DNA from: Leeia speluncae
GTDB lineage: Bacteria > Pseudomonadota > Gammaproteobacteria > Burkholderiales > Leeiaceae
Length of the DNA: 64,000 nt
Assembly (NCBI RefSeq): GCF_020564625.1
Contig: NZ_JAJBZT010000003.1
Coordinates: 356,326 to 420,325 of the forward strand
Reading direction: 5' to 3'
Under the pieces are notes generated by a model, which had not been told where the DNA came from, made no database searches, and saw only the letters and a list, made by a program, of their open reading frames with translations. Numbering within the stretch: the stretch's first letter is position 1; each line of letters begins with the position of its first letter. The translations under genes were made by a program, and so were the position numbers. Below, piece after piece: positions 44,363 to 53,673 of this stretch.

Positions 44363-44956
44363 ATGACTATGCACGATTCACGAAACAGCGCGTTAACCAC
44401 CCAGTCCATCATTCATCAAGCGGTATTGCTATTGAACGAAGGGAAAGCGATGAATCCGGAAGATGCAATCAATGAAGCCTGTCAGCTATTAGGAATTTCT
44501 TACGCCAAAGCACGACCATCAGAAGACGATGTGCTCGCCGCGTGGATAATAGATCAACAGTTATTTAGTCCAGCCACTCCCTTAACCGAAACCGTTCGCC
44601 AACAAGTATTAGCGTTGCTCGATGCGTTAGATGAAGAGAGTATGCCTGCCTTGGTAGATGCGATTACCTTGCTTCCCTTTGCCGATGGTGCCCACTATCA
44701 GCCGAGCATCTTTATGGTAGAAGAAGAGGAAAAAAATCTAATTTTCTTCCTAACGAATCAAGGTGCGGATTATAAATTCCTACCGGGGAAGTCGATTCGA
44801 TTACACGTCTCATTGCAAGACTGCGAATGTCTGATACATCTGGTGAGTAAGTCTCGATTTTCTTCCTTAAAAAGCAAAAAAATGCTTAGCCAGCACCAGC
44901 GCTATCTCAGCAAGCAATCACTGACGCGCTGGAACCCGCTTAGCCTTGTTCAATAA
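44363..44956 (+). CDS. hypothetical protein
   Basis: I do not recognise this 197-residue protein. It has no signal peptide or membrane segment. The N-terminal part is helical and acidic (about 1-100, with NPEDAINEACQLLGISYAKARPSEDDVLAAWII), and the C-terminal part is mixed and basic. ATG 44363 is chosen; a TTG 21 bases upstream is in frame. It is the last plus-strand gene of the run, and its final seven bases overlap the convergent dacB. Nothing in the context suggests a function. Confidence 0.7.
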   Translation: MTMHDSRNSALTTQSIIHQAVLLLNEGKAMNPEDAINEACQLLGISYAKARPSEDDVLAAWIIDQQLFSPATPLTETVRQQVLALLDALDEESMPALVDAITLLPFADGAHYQPSIFMVEEEEKNLIFFLTNQGADYKFLPGKSIRLHVSLQDCECLIHLVSKSRFSSLKSKKMLSQHQRYLSKQSLTRWNPLSLVQ

Positions 44957-46398
44957 TTTTCGTAAACATAACCAGCTAGTTGGTCAAGTAACCCTACGCC
45001 ACGATCGGCAGAGGGATGATTGAGAATAGCGACAAAAGCACACCATTGCCCGGAGCGTGAGCGGATATAACCCGCTAGTGCACGCACATTATTGAGCGTA
45101 CCTGTTTTTAAGTGCGCGCTAGATTGCATGTCGGTTGCAAAACGTCGTTTTAATGTGCCATCAATCCCAGCAATCGGTAGTGAGGCCATATATTCCGGCA
45201 TATAGCTAGATTGCCACCCTAAGCTCAACACGTCGGCCAGATGGTTTGCACTAATACGCTCTTTACGGGATAAGCCGGCACCATTTTCTAGCACCAATTC
45301 CGGAAAACTTTTTTGGTTGGTCGTTAACCATTGGCGAATCACGGCATTGGATTCATTAATCGGTGATTTACCAGTCCCTTGCTTGCGTCCGATCGCAATA
45401 AAAACCGATCTCGCCATCAGATTATTCGAGAACTTGTTTACATCCTTAATGATATCGACCAACGATTCAGACGACTGTGCCGCGAGTAATTTGGCGTCTA
45501 CCGGCGTGACTGCCTCTGCCAACCAACCTGAGCCATCGTTTTTCGCCAGTAGCGGCCAACTGCCGCCCAATTCAGCCCATGTATCACGGACGGAAGCCAT
45601 CGCAAACGTTGGGTGCGAGCCAACGGCTGTTAAGTAATTCGCCATGTCACAGGCTGCTGGAAACTTGCCCTTAAAAAGTAAGTTGGTTTGATCACCCTGT
45701 TGGGTAACTTTTACTGCTACTTGGTTTTTCCAAGTAAGGCAACTGCCACTATCGACGACCGATAATTGGTTAGTCAGTGTTAAGCCAGGTAGGTTTGGCT
45801 CTGCAGAGAGTTGCATTTGCCCATTTTGATTCAACATCTGGACACGTAGCGTTTTGAAATTGACCGCTAATGGATCAGGAGGAACATTATATGGACGCTC
45901 ATCTTCGCCATCTAATGACTCATCATTATCTTCAATTGGTGAGTAAAAAGAACGGTCAAGCAACAACCTACCATCAATTTGTCGAATGCCTTTTTGGCGC
46001 AACTGCCGCAACAATAACCACAATTGCTCTTGGGTGAGCTTAGGATCACCCTGTCCTTTTACGTATAGATCTCCTTGCCAACGATCCCCTACCTGCTGTC
46101 CCGTTCCAAGCACTTGCGTTTGCCACTGATACGTTGGTCCCAAGGTATCTAATGCGGCGAACGTCGTTAAAAGCTTCATTGTAGAAGCAGGGTTAACAGG
46201 GACGTCCGCTCGATAACTGATTGGCGGTTGCGCAATATCCGTTAGTGGTCGAACAACAAGGGACAATGCATCTGCGGGCAACTTCACCGCTTTTAGCGAT
46301 AACTGTATGTCCGACTCATCTAATGCAAATGAAGCGGTTGAAAAAGCGATGCCACATAGGGTGAACATCGCCGTGCGACAAAATTTTGTTAACAACAT
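44950..46398 (-). CDS. dacB: D-alanyl-D-alanine carboxypeptidase/endopeptidase (PBP4 type)
   Basis: DacB trims and cleaves peptidoglycan cross-links in the periplasm. The 482-residue protein has a signal peptide (about 1-25) and the three penicillin-binding motifs in order: Ser72-Thr-Met-Lys75, SNN near residue 320 (VNKFSNNLMA) and KTG near 425 (LKTGTLNNVRALAGY). The large insert between the first two motifs is typical of class C PBPs. It lies 28 bases after the FecR-type gene on the same strand and probably ends that transcript. Confidence 0.94.
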   Translation of the reverse strand: MLLTKFCRTAMFTLCGIAFSTASFALDESDIQLSLKAVKLPADALSLVVRPLTDIAQPPISYRADVPVNPASTMKLLTTFAALDTLGPTYQWQTQVLGTGQQVGDRWQGDLYVKGQGDPKLTQEQLWLLLRQLRQKGIRQIDGRLLLDRSFYSPIEDNDESLDGEDERPYNVPPDPLAVNFKTLRVQMLNQNGQMQLSAEPNLPGLTLTNQLSVVDSGSCLTWKNQVAVKVTQQGDQTNLLFKGKFPAACDMANYLTAVGSHPTFAMASVRDTWAELGGSWPLLAKNDGSGWLAEAVTPVDAKLLAAQSSESLVDIIKDVNKFSNNLMARSVFIAIGRKQGTGKSPINESNAVIRQWLTTNQKSFPELVLENGAGLSRKERISANHLADVLSLGWQSSYMPEYMASLPIAGIDGTLKRRFATDMQSSAHLKTGTLNNVRALAGYIRSRSGQWCAFVAILNHPSADRGVGLLDQLAGYVYENY

Positions 46399-46426
46399 GG
46401 AATTCTTTTTTTAGATGCTAAAAGCA

Positions 46427-48076
46427 TTAGTTGGTTGGTGCGGTAATTGGTTCACCTTGACCATTCAATACCGGTTGCCCATCGGACGTCACTAAGCGAC
46501 GATAGATCATGAATTTCTGCGGCTTGGTAAAACTGCTTTCAAATCCATCAGGATCAATTGCCTTTATCCGGATAAACCACTCCCCCGCATCCGGGCGTGG
46601 AATGGTTAAGGTCGGGGTTTCAGTTGAAAATGACAACACGTTTTCTTTAAAGGCTTTGTCATCACTCAGTTGAACAACAAAACGCTGGTCTGCTTCACCT
46701 TTCCAATTAAAGGAAAGACTATTCGCCGTTTCGATCGGTTTACTTGGCAAACTTGGGGCAGGGCGAACCAGCAAGCTACCTAGGTCAGAGTAGGGCCCTT
46801 GGTCAACTTCACTGTCTTTTTGGCGAATAGAAGCGAGTCGCCAGTAATATTGGCCTTCCTTTAACTCTGGATTGAGAGAGGTGGTATTCGTCACCATTTC
46901 ATCAAAAACTAGTTTGGAAAAGTCTGTACTCGTTGCCAACTGAAAGTGATATTGATGAATGCCTTCTGGTTGTCCCCACTCAAACTTCACATTGCCTGCC
47001 GTTGCTTTGGCCACCATTTTAGGCGTTAACACAAATGGTGGTTCAGGCCTTGCTTTCAGTTTAAACAAGGCGGTTGAATCTAGCCCTTCCAGTCCGATGG
47101 CATCAATTGCACGGACAGACACCCAATAGTGACCATCTTCCAAGTCAGTGAGCTTTAACGTGGGCTCGGTTACCACTGTAGATAACACCACATGAGTGAA
47201 TCGCTCATCAGTCGCAATCATCACCCGATACGCAGCAGCTTGCTCAATGGCTTGCCAAGAGAGTTTAAATAACACCCGATCATAAGCCGCATCAGGTAAT
47301 AAGAGGGTCGGTGCAGCCAGCAAAGCGATCGGTTTGATCGGAACGCCAGAACCATCTACCTGACTTCCAAACCCTGCTGGTAAACTCACCAGCGACTTGC
47401 CTCCTTGATACCCTACTTCGCCCTCTGTCACTTCCCCTGAAGCATGCGTACCCGCCTCATCTAACGCCACCCGGAATTGAGTCCCTCGAACCCCTGCAAT
47501 CGACAGTGGCGTAGAGACCTCCATATTGGTATTCGGCACTTTATCTGGGTTCGCATGGGTTTCAACCCGGCCTTTTTGCAATTTCAGCTTACTAGATAAA
47601 CCCGCAGATGGCCTCGCTCTCAACTTATCGACAGAAACCTGAGAGCCACCTTGCAACAGCACCTGACTGCCATCTGGCAAACGTAGTACTAAAGAGCCAT
47701 CCTTTTCGGTCAGCAGATTGTCGCCTTCAGCAATCGAATCGCCCGCCATAAGTGGTTTTCCATTGCCACTCGCCAAACGTCCATTGACTACAGTGGCTTT
47801 GACAGGCGTTCCCTTAAGCCAAGCAATTGGGATTTTTAACTCACTGCCGGGTGTTAACCGTTTAGGGTCGCGAATATGGTTAAACGCCACCACTTGACCC
47901 CATTGATTGGGATTCTCAAGTAGTTGATGGCTCAAATCATAAACCGTATCTTTTTGCTGAATTTGATAGGTATAGACAGGAAGCGATTTTGCGACAGGTG
48001 CCGGCGCTGCGACGGCTTGTAGCGCAATAAGTGGGACCATCCACATCCATTGATAAGCAGCTTGCTTAAGCATCAT
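46427..48076 (-). CDS. LysM/FecR-domain protein with fibronectin-III-like repeats
   Basis: The 549-residue secreted protein has a signal peptide (about 1-24), a LysM peptidoglycan-binding motif (about 35-82, IQQKDTVYDLSHQLLENPN), a FecR domain (about 95-235, including TPLSIAGVRGTQFRV) and three or more FnIII-like repeats (about 255-530). No transmembrane segment is seen, so it is a periplasmic or surface protein and not a canonical FecR anti-sigma regulator. Its start overlaps the response-regulator gene by 11 bases, and dacB follows 28 bases later, which suggests an envelope role regulated by the neighbouring kinase (inference). Confidence 0.85.
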   Translation of the reverse strand: MMLKQAAYQWMWMVPLIALQAVAAPAPVAKSLPVYTYQIQQKDTVYDLSHQLLENPNQWGQVVAFNHIRDPKRLTPGSELKIPIAWLKGTPVKATVVNGRLASGNGKPLMAGDSIAEGDNLLTEKDGSLVLRLPDGSQVLLQGGSQVSVDKLRARPSAGLSSKLKLQKGRVETHANPDKVPNTNMEVSTPLSIAGVRGTQFRVALDEAGTHASGEVTEGEVGYQGGKSLVSLPAGFGSQVDGSGVPIKPIALLAAPTLLLPDAAYDRVLFKLSWQAIEQAAAYRVMIATDERFTHVVLSTVVTEPTLKLTDLEDGHYWVSVRAIDAIGLEGLDSTALFKLKARPEPPFVLTPKMVAKATAGNVKFEWGQPEGIHQYHFQLATSTDFSKLVFDEMVTNTTSLNPELKEGQYYWRLASIRQKDSEVDQGPYSDLGSLLVRPAPSLPSKPIETANSLSFNWKGEADQRFVVQLSDDKAFKENVLSFSTETPTLTIPRPDAGEWFIRIKAIDPDGFESSFTKPQKFMIYRRLVTSDGQPVLNGQGEPITAPTN

Positions 48077-48761
48077 TGGATACCTGCTCTAACCGATAAC
48101 CAAAGCTATAAACAGGACTCAGTTTATAGCCATTTTCTGGGCGTAATTGCAGTTTATTCCGTACGCGGGAGACGTGGGTATCCATCGAGCGCGAGTTGAG
48201 TTGCTGCATATGCCCCCAAATCACCTCTTGGATATGGTTACGCGATAACACACGACCTAAATTGCGAAAGAGAATCACAACCAAATCAAACTCTTTTTGC
48301 GTGAGTTCAACCGCTTCATCATTTAAGAAGGCGGTGCGAGACGTTAAATCAAACCGGTAAGGCGGCATTTCTAAGCGCTCTACTTTACCTTGGTCAGGGT
48401 ACGCTCGACGGATGAGGGCATTTACTCGCGCGAGCAGTTCGGCAGGTTTAGCAGGCTTGATCATATAATCATCCGCACCACTATTTAGCCCCGTGACAAT
48501 ATCCGTCTCTGCATCTCGGCAGGTTAGAAACATGATGGGTAAAGTTTTATCTAGATTTTCACGTATCCAGGTTAGTGCTTCTATACCAGATAAATCTGGC
48601 ACCTCCCAATCCAGCAAAATCAAATCAAAGCTATCACGCTTTAGATTTTGTAACAGCCGACGTCCCTCTTGAAAGCCTGTGACAGAATGGCCTGCCACCT
48701 GCAAGGTCTGGCACACCATCTCGCACAAACTAGGATCATCTTCAAGAACGGCTATTCTCAT
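48066..48761 (-). CDS. OmpR/PhoB-family response regulator
   Basis: The 231-residue protein has a receiver domain with Asp51 (LILLDWEVP) as the phosphorylation site, an early EDD triad and the conserved Lys in the MIKPAKPAELLARV loop. A winged-helix DNA-binding domain follows (LTQKEFDLVVILFRNLGRVLSR, RSMDTHVSRVRNKL). The kinase gene lies 49 bases upstream on the same strand and the FecR gene overlaps its end, so it is most likely the cognate partner of the CHASE2 kinase. Target promoters are unknown. Confidence 0.93.
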   Translation of the reverse strand: MRIAVLEDDPSLCEMVCQTLQVAGHSVTGFQEGRRLLQNLKRDSFDLILLDWEVPDLSGIEALTWIRENLDKTLPIMFLTCRDAETDIVTGLNSGADDYMIKPAKPAELLARVNALIRRAYPDQGKVERLEMPPYRFDLTSRTAFLNDEAVELTQKEFDLVVILFRNLGRVLSRNHIQEVIWGHMQQLNSRSMDTHVSRVRNKLQLRPENGYKLSPVYSFGYRLEQVSNDA

Positions 48762-48810
48762 TTGCTCTCACGCTATCGGTTGGAATGTTTAGGTATCAAA
48801 CGTTAGTTTA

Positions 48811-51111
48811 TCAAATTAGTGGCTCGTCATACGAGTGTATTTCCTTCGGCAAAGACACAGAAATCGTAGTTCCTTGGTGTATTTGGCTATCAACCGAAAT
48901 TTCTCCATGATGCAACTTCATCACTTCGGCGACAAACAGCATGCCAAGCCCTGCACCTGTTCGCTTACTTGATCCATCATGATGATATCGCTGAAAGCCA
49001 TCAAACAATTGATCCACTTGTGCGGCTGTCATACCTAGCCCATGGTCAATCACCTGGACTTGCCAAGTATTTTCCTGATCAATCAACTGAACGCTGACAG
49101 ATTGATCATCTTCACTGTATTTAATTGCATTGGAAAGCAGATTCACAAAAGCACGCGTGAGCCATTCTCGGTGCCCTAGCACAATGGCCTCTTCCTCAAA
49201 ATCAGGATATTGCAATCGCACACCATATTGTTTTGCTAATGGCCATAATTGATCTAGCGCATCAGACAACACATCGATCAGCATGACAGGCACAAATTGT
49301 TTCTCCGCCACCTGCAAGCGGTTAATTTGCACAAAGTCATCCGCCAAACTTAATGTCTGGTTGACCTGCTTCGCAATTCGTCGTTTAAACTCGTCGTCAG
49401 GTAATGGCTGAGCACCATTTTGAAGTTCGATTAAGGCAAGAATAGCCGCTTGTGGCGTTCGCATGTCATGCGATAGAAAGCTCAGCGTTTCTTCCCTATT
49501 TTTTTCCGCCAGCTTAATTGGGGTTAAATCAACAATAGAAATCGAATACCCCATCGCCTCCCCAGAAGCCCCCACTAAATGCGATGCCTTGACTAACCAG
49601 ATACTGCCCGTTTGGATGATTGTTTCTTGTCCATTGCTTTCATTTGCTAAAACAGACAAATCAATAGGCGATTGGGACGCATCCTTCAAACAGTAGCGAC
49701 TTAATATATGAGGCAAGCTCGCACCTGCTAGTGGCATGGGCACATTCAATGCAGCAAACTCTGTGATGGCCAACTCATTTGCCAAGCGTATATGACCTTC
49801 CGTATCGGTGATCACGCGGATATCAGGCGCCTGCTGAATGCTATCAAGCATGAACATTTGCCACTGACCCAACTGCTTTGAAACCGCCTGAACATAACTC
49901 AAGCGGACATCTAAATCTTCAGACCACTCGGTCTCGGCCGAGTTTGGCTTTTGCCATTGCGAAGATTGCTTCTCCAATACTTGATGAACTTGCTCGGTGT
50001 AACGAATGGCAGCAACTAACCTTCGCCAACTCCACAGCGGATAGGTCAGCATCACCGCCAAAATGGCAGGTAGCGGCGTGATCCACCAGTTGAGTTGAAA
50101 AGATAGCCAACTCAAAGCAACAACGCCCCCGGCAAATGAAATGAACAACAAAGGTAGCCGCTTAGATGGCGTTAGCAACACCCCTAGGAAAAGCACGCTA
50201 ATCAAGCAACATTGAATACCGAGTACGATCGAAAGAGAGAGCGGATGAATCCAGCTTCTTGCCATCACAGTAGACAAGGCATTCGCCTGAATTTCCATAC
50301 CGGACATAAGATGGCTACCCACCGGTACCGCATATTGATCACCCACCCCTGTCGCTTTCGCCCCGACAATCACCACCTTATGGGCAAAGAACGCAGGTTT
50401 GTAAGTGCCATTTAGCACATCCACAAATGATAGATGCTGGTAATTTTTCTGATCGTCCGCAAAACGAAGATTGATCAATACAGGAACCGAAGCAACCTCA
50501 TTTGTAGGATGCATCACCCTTGCTAGCGCGAGGCTACAATGCTCATGAAACGGTGGCGCAGCTAGCGAATACATGCTCATTTGCCGCACCACGCCATCGG
50601 TATCCACAGGCACATTGATGTGACATAGGGTATTGGCCACATCGGCTAATTGATCAATCGGTTTGATCCACTTTTCTTGGTTTTGGATCACTTGCAAGGC
50701 ATACGGAAGTAAGACTCGTCCATTTTGACGAATCGATTGGGCGAGTGCATCGTCATCTAAGGCATCAGAATGGTTATCTGGCTCAGAAAACAAAATATCC
50801 AGTAAGACTGCATCCGCCTGCCTAAATGTTGGCAACGCGGCAGCAATGGCCGCTCTCCGCCAAGGCCAGCGCCCTAGCTGAGCGATACTTTTATCATCAA
50901 TTTCGACCAGCACAATTTGAGTATTTGATGAAGTTTGCCTGTCTGTTTGCAACCACGTATCGTAGATTAATCGATCAAAGCTAGAAAAAGGCAACCATCC
51001 CAACGTAACGGCAACAGCAAACCATTGCACAATCAAAAAGGTAATCACCCATTCACGTTTCAATCGTGACCAGTTTGTTTTTAGCGTAGAGAAGAGATGA
51101 GCTATCTGCAT
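48811..51111 (-). CDS. CHASE2-domain sensor histidine kinase
   Basis: The 766-residue kinase has a first membrane segment (about 22-42), a periplasmic CHASE2 sensor domain (about 43-285, with VLLDILFSEPD and VVIVGAKATGVGD) and three closely spaced membrane segments (about 292-362). A PAS-like region (about 425-530) follows, then the phospho-acceptor helix with His548 (LSHDMRTPQAA) and an HATPase domain (N-box NLLSNAIKYS, GLGM and GAGLGMLF). It starts 10 bases after the priA stop. CHASE2 ligands are unknown; the downstream FecR protein is a natural candidate partner. Confidence 0.93.
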   Translation of the reverse strand: MQIAHLFSTLKTNWSRLKREWVITFLIVQWFAVAVTLGWLPFSSFDRLIYDTWLQTDRQTSSNTQIVLVEIDDKSIAQLGRWPWRRAAIAAALPTFRQADAVLLDILFSEPDNHSDALDDDALAQSIRQNGRVLLPYALQVIQNQEKWIKPIDQLADVANTLCHINVPVDTDGVVRQMSMYSLAAPPFHEHCSLALARVMHPTNEVASVPVLINLRFADDQKNYQHLSFVDVLNGTYKPAFFAHKVVIVGAKATGVGDQYAVPVGSHLMSGMEIQANALSTVMARSWIHPLSLSIVLGIQCCLISVLFLGVLLTPSKRLPLLFISFAGGVVALSWLSFQLNWWITPLPAILAVMLTYPLWSWRRLVAAIRYTEQVHQVLEKQSSQWQKPNSAETEWSEDLDVRLSYVQAVSKQLGQWQMFMLDSIQQAPDIRVITDTEGHIRLANELAITEFAALNVPMPLAGASLPHILSRYCLKDASQSPIDLSVLANESNGQETIIQTGSIWLVKASHLVGASGEAMGYSISIVDLTPIKLAEKNREETLSFLSHDMRTPQAAILALIELQNGAQPLPDDEFKRRIAKQVNQTLSLADDFVQINRLQVAEKQFVPVMLIDVLSDALDQLWPLAKQYGVRLQYPDFEEEAIVLGHREWLTRAFVNLLSNAIKYSEDDQSVSVQLIDQENTWQVQVIDHGLGMTAAQVDQLFDGFQRYHHDGSSKRTGAGLGMLFVAEVMKLHHGEISVDSQIHQGTTISVSLPKEIHSYDEPLI

Positions 51112-51121
51112 GGATTTAGAT

Positions 51122-53311
51122 TTAGATATCGATCGGATCCACTTCTAATGTCCAATGGCCACCTTTTAATGGCATGTCGTACAAAAGATAACTCCACTCG
51201 GATAAAAACTTTTGCAAGGTCACGCGAGACTTACTTTGAAATAGTAGTTGAGCGCGTTCTTTTTGATCCACCTTCACCATTAATGCAGGTACGGGATCAA
51301 ATACTTCCACCTGATCTAACCACCTAGCACCATCCCTTAACCCCAAAGATTTTGCGGCTTGCAACCATTCTAATGCCAGCTCCACTCGGCTAGCCTCTGC
51401 TCTCAGAATCGCTTGAAATGAATACGGTGGAAACTCACAGAGTTGGCGCTCCGTTAATAGCTGTTCGGCAAAGCCTTGAAAATCATGACGAGTGAGGTAT
51501 TCAAAGACAGGATGATCAGGGAATCCGGTTTGTATCAGCACTTGGCCTGGCAAACCTGCTCGACCCGCCCGTCCAGAGACTTGCATCAATTGGGCGAATA
51601 GCTTTTCTGTCGCGCGAAAATCCGCAGAGTGCAAACTCACATCGGCATTGATCACCCCCACTAAGGTTAACAGGGGAAAATCATGCCCTTTCGCCAACAT
51701 TTGCGTGCCAATCAGAATATCCGCCTCACCGTCCATGATTTGCGCCTGAGCGGCCTCCCAACTCCCCTTTAAGCGCATTGCGTCTCGATCAACCCTCAGC
51801 ACCCGCGCATTCGGGAAATGCGTTTCTAGCGCCTCCTCCAAACGCTGAGTGCCCGCACCAATTGGTTTTAAATCTTGATTACCACAATCTGGGCAAGCAG
51901 ACATCGCGGGCAATCCCCATCCGCAATGATGGCAAATCAAGCGCCTTTGGGCTCGGTGTAAAACCAACCTCGCACTACAACGCTGGCAACCAGCTTGCCA
52001 TCCGCACGCATCGCAAAAGACAACAGGTGAAAATCCTCTGCGATTAATAAAGACGAGACTTTGCTCTTTTCGGTGAAGCCGATCACCAATCGCAGCTAAC
52101 AACTCGGCTGACAAACCGTCTTCCGCATATCGTTTACGCGTATCCACAATGCCAATCGTCGGCAATACGGCAGCATCGACTGCTCGCCTAGTCATCGGCA
52201 ACAGATCAAACTTTCCTTCAATCGCTTGCGACCACATTTCTAAAGATGGCGTGGCGGACCCTAACACAATTGGTACATTTGCTTGCTTAGCACGTACCAC
52301 AGCGACATGCTTCGCAGAATAACGCAGACTATCTTGCTGCTTATAGGCTGCATCGTGCTCCTCATCCACAATAATCAACCCCAAGTGCGGCAAAGGTGCA
52401 AAGACGGATAGCCGCGTACCGAGCACAATCTCTCGGTCACCCCGTTTCGCCGCCAGCCATTCACTCGCTCTTTCGGCATCACTCACATTACTGTGAAGCG
52501 CTGCAATCCGAATAGAGGGAAAGCGCTTGGCAAATCGCTGAAATAATTGCGGAGTTAGGTTAATTTCTGGTACCAGCACCAGCACCTGTTTTTTTTGCTG
52601 CAGGGCTTTTTCGACTAACTGTAGATAAACTTCTGTTTTACCGCTGCCCGTTACCCCAAACAGTAAGGCAGTTTGAAAACCGTTAAATGCAATCTGTTCG
52701 ATAGCCGCTTTTTGCTCATGCGTTAATAACGGTTTCTCACCGACAATCATGGCTTGAGAAGCGGGAACGGCCACCTCATCCAACCAGCCCGCTTCCAACC
52801 ACTTTTTGATGATGTTATTCGCGGTAGATGCCAACCACTTCAGTTCATCTTTTCCTGCTGGCTGCAGTAATCTGTCCCGTAAAAGGAGTTGTGCCTTTGC
52901 TGACTTTTTTAAACTAGCCAGTGCGGTCATCCCATCGTGATTGAGTTGATAATACACACTCACATCTGGTTTAAACGCATTGACCTGACGTAGCCGAGAT
53001 GGAATGGCTGTAAATAGGGTGGCACCCAGCGGATATTGATAATACTGGCTACAAAAACGCAAAAGCGATAACACATCCTCAGTTAACAGCGGTTCAGCAT
53101 CGAGCACCGACTCCACCGTTTTTAACTTCGCGGTTGGGACATCTGTCTCATTCACGCAGTCAACAATCACCCCCACCTTTTCACGATTGGCAAAAGAGAT
53201 CTTTACCCGCTTCCCAATGTCTGACTTCGTTACCCCGTCTAAGAGATAGTCAAAACAGCGAGGTAATGGGACATCTAATGCAATACGAGCTATTTTAAAT
53301 ACGTCAGCCAT
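51122..53311 (-). CDS. priA: primosomal replication restart helicase PriA
   Basis: PriA reloads the replisome at collapsed forks. The 729-residue protein has the N-terminal DNA-binding domain, the Walker A motif GVTGSGKTEVYL (near 220), the DEEH box in LIIVDEEHDAAYKQ, and a C-terminal zinc module with eight cysteines (FCDACGWQAGCQRC... CHHCGW ... CPDCGNQ). The helicase motifs RVDRDAMR and QVSGRAGR are also present. It lies upstream of the CHASE2 kinase gene by 10 bases, and DnaA-box-like sites stand in front of it. Confidence 0.95.
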   Translation of the reverse strand: MADVFKIARIALDVPLPRCFDYLLDGVTKSDIGKRVKISFANREKVGVIVDCVNETDVPTAKLKTVESVLDAEPLLTEDVLSLLRFCSQYYQYPLGATLFTAIPSRLRQVNAFKPDVSVYYQLNHDGMTALASLKKSAKAQLLLRDRLLQPAGKDELKWLASTANNIIKKWLEAGWLDEVAVPASQAMIVGEKPLLTHEQKAAIEQIAFNGFQTALLFGVTGSGKTEVYLQLVEKALQQKKQVLVLVPEINLTPQLFQRFAKRFPSIRIAALHSNVSDAERASEWLAAKRGDREIVLGTRLSVFAPLPHLGLIIVDEEHDAAYKQQDSLRYSAKHVAVVRAKQANVPIVLGSATPSLEMWSQAIEGKFDLLPMTRRAVDAAVLPTIGIVDTRKRYAEDGLSAELLAAIGDRLHRKEQSLVFINRRGFSPVVFCDACGWQAGCQRCSARLVLHRAQRRLICHHCGWGLPAMSACPDCGNQDLKPIGAGTQRLEEALETHFPNARVLRVDRDAMRLKGSWEAAQAQIMDGEADILIGTQMLAKGHDFPLLTLVGVINADVSLHSADFRATEKLFAQLMQVSGRAGRAGLPGQVLIQTGFPDHPVFEYLTRHDFQGFAEQLLTERQLCEFPPYSFQAILRAEASRVELALEWLQAAKSLGLRDGARWLDQVEVFDPVPALMVKVDQKERAQLLFQSKSRVTLQKFLSEWSYLLYDMPLKGGHWTLEVDPIDI

Positions 53312-53405
53312 AAAAAACTTTTATGAAGATAGAATGGATTGCATCAACTTAAAGTAACTTCTCAAGAATTTACTTTAAAGCGTAATAAATCAACAGCTTT
53401 TTTGG

Positions 53406-53450
53406 TTACCCACAGGATCTGTGGATAACTTTGTGGAAAGTTTATGCATA
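53406..53450. promoter_or_regulatory. cluster of DnaA-box-like sites
   Basis: One perfect box, TGTGGATAA, lies at 53420-53428. One-mismatch boxes are TTACCCACA (53406-53414, facing it as an inverted pair), TGTGGAAAG (53432-53440) and TTATGCATA (53442-53450). The first three have centres 12-14 bases apart. Such spacing is usual in origins and in DnaA-regulated promoters. Confidence 0.5.
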
Positions 53451-53561
53451 TAGGGCAAAAACCACGTCAAATCATGGCTTGAGAACACATTGCACAAACT
53501 TTAATCAATTTAACAAATCATTTAAAATCAACAACTTACAAAATAAACACATTGCTTATTG

Positions 53562-53618
53562 CAAAAAAAATTGAGCCATGGTAATTGACTTTGCATTCTG
53601 TGCATAAGTCACCATGGC
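53562..53618 (-). terminator. probable Rho-independent terminator of hemE
   Basis: GCCATGGT (53575-53582) pairs with ACCATGGC (53611-53618), GACTT (53587-53591) with AAGTC (53606-53610) and TGCA (53592-53595) with TGCA (53601-53604). A four-base bulge lies on the left side. On the minus strand TCAATTTTTTTT follows the hairpin. It lies 55 bases beyond the hemE stop. Confidence 0.65.
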
Positions 53619-53673
53619 CAATCAAAATACTGATTATTTTGCAAGTGTTTTTTTACATTGTTTTGTAATATTT

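Larger units (their letters stand above)
53312..53673. other. AT-rich hemE-priA intergenic region
   Basis: This 362-base gap holds no coding frame worth calling. From right to left it contains the hemE terminator hairpin, a very AT-rich stretch (about 53495-53575) and a cluster of DnaA-box-like sequences (53406-53450) in front of priA. The priA promoter is expected here. The boxes and the terminator are described separately. Confidence 0.6.

Noticed and set aside
53599..53607. TGTGCATAA as a further DnaA box
   Set aside because: It matches the consensus but lies within the stem-loop of the hemE terminator, so the match may be coincidental; it was left out of the cluster count.
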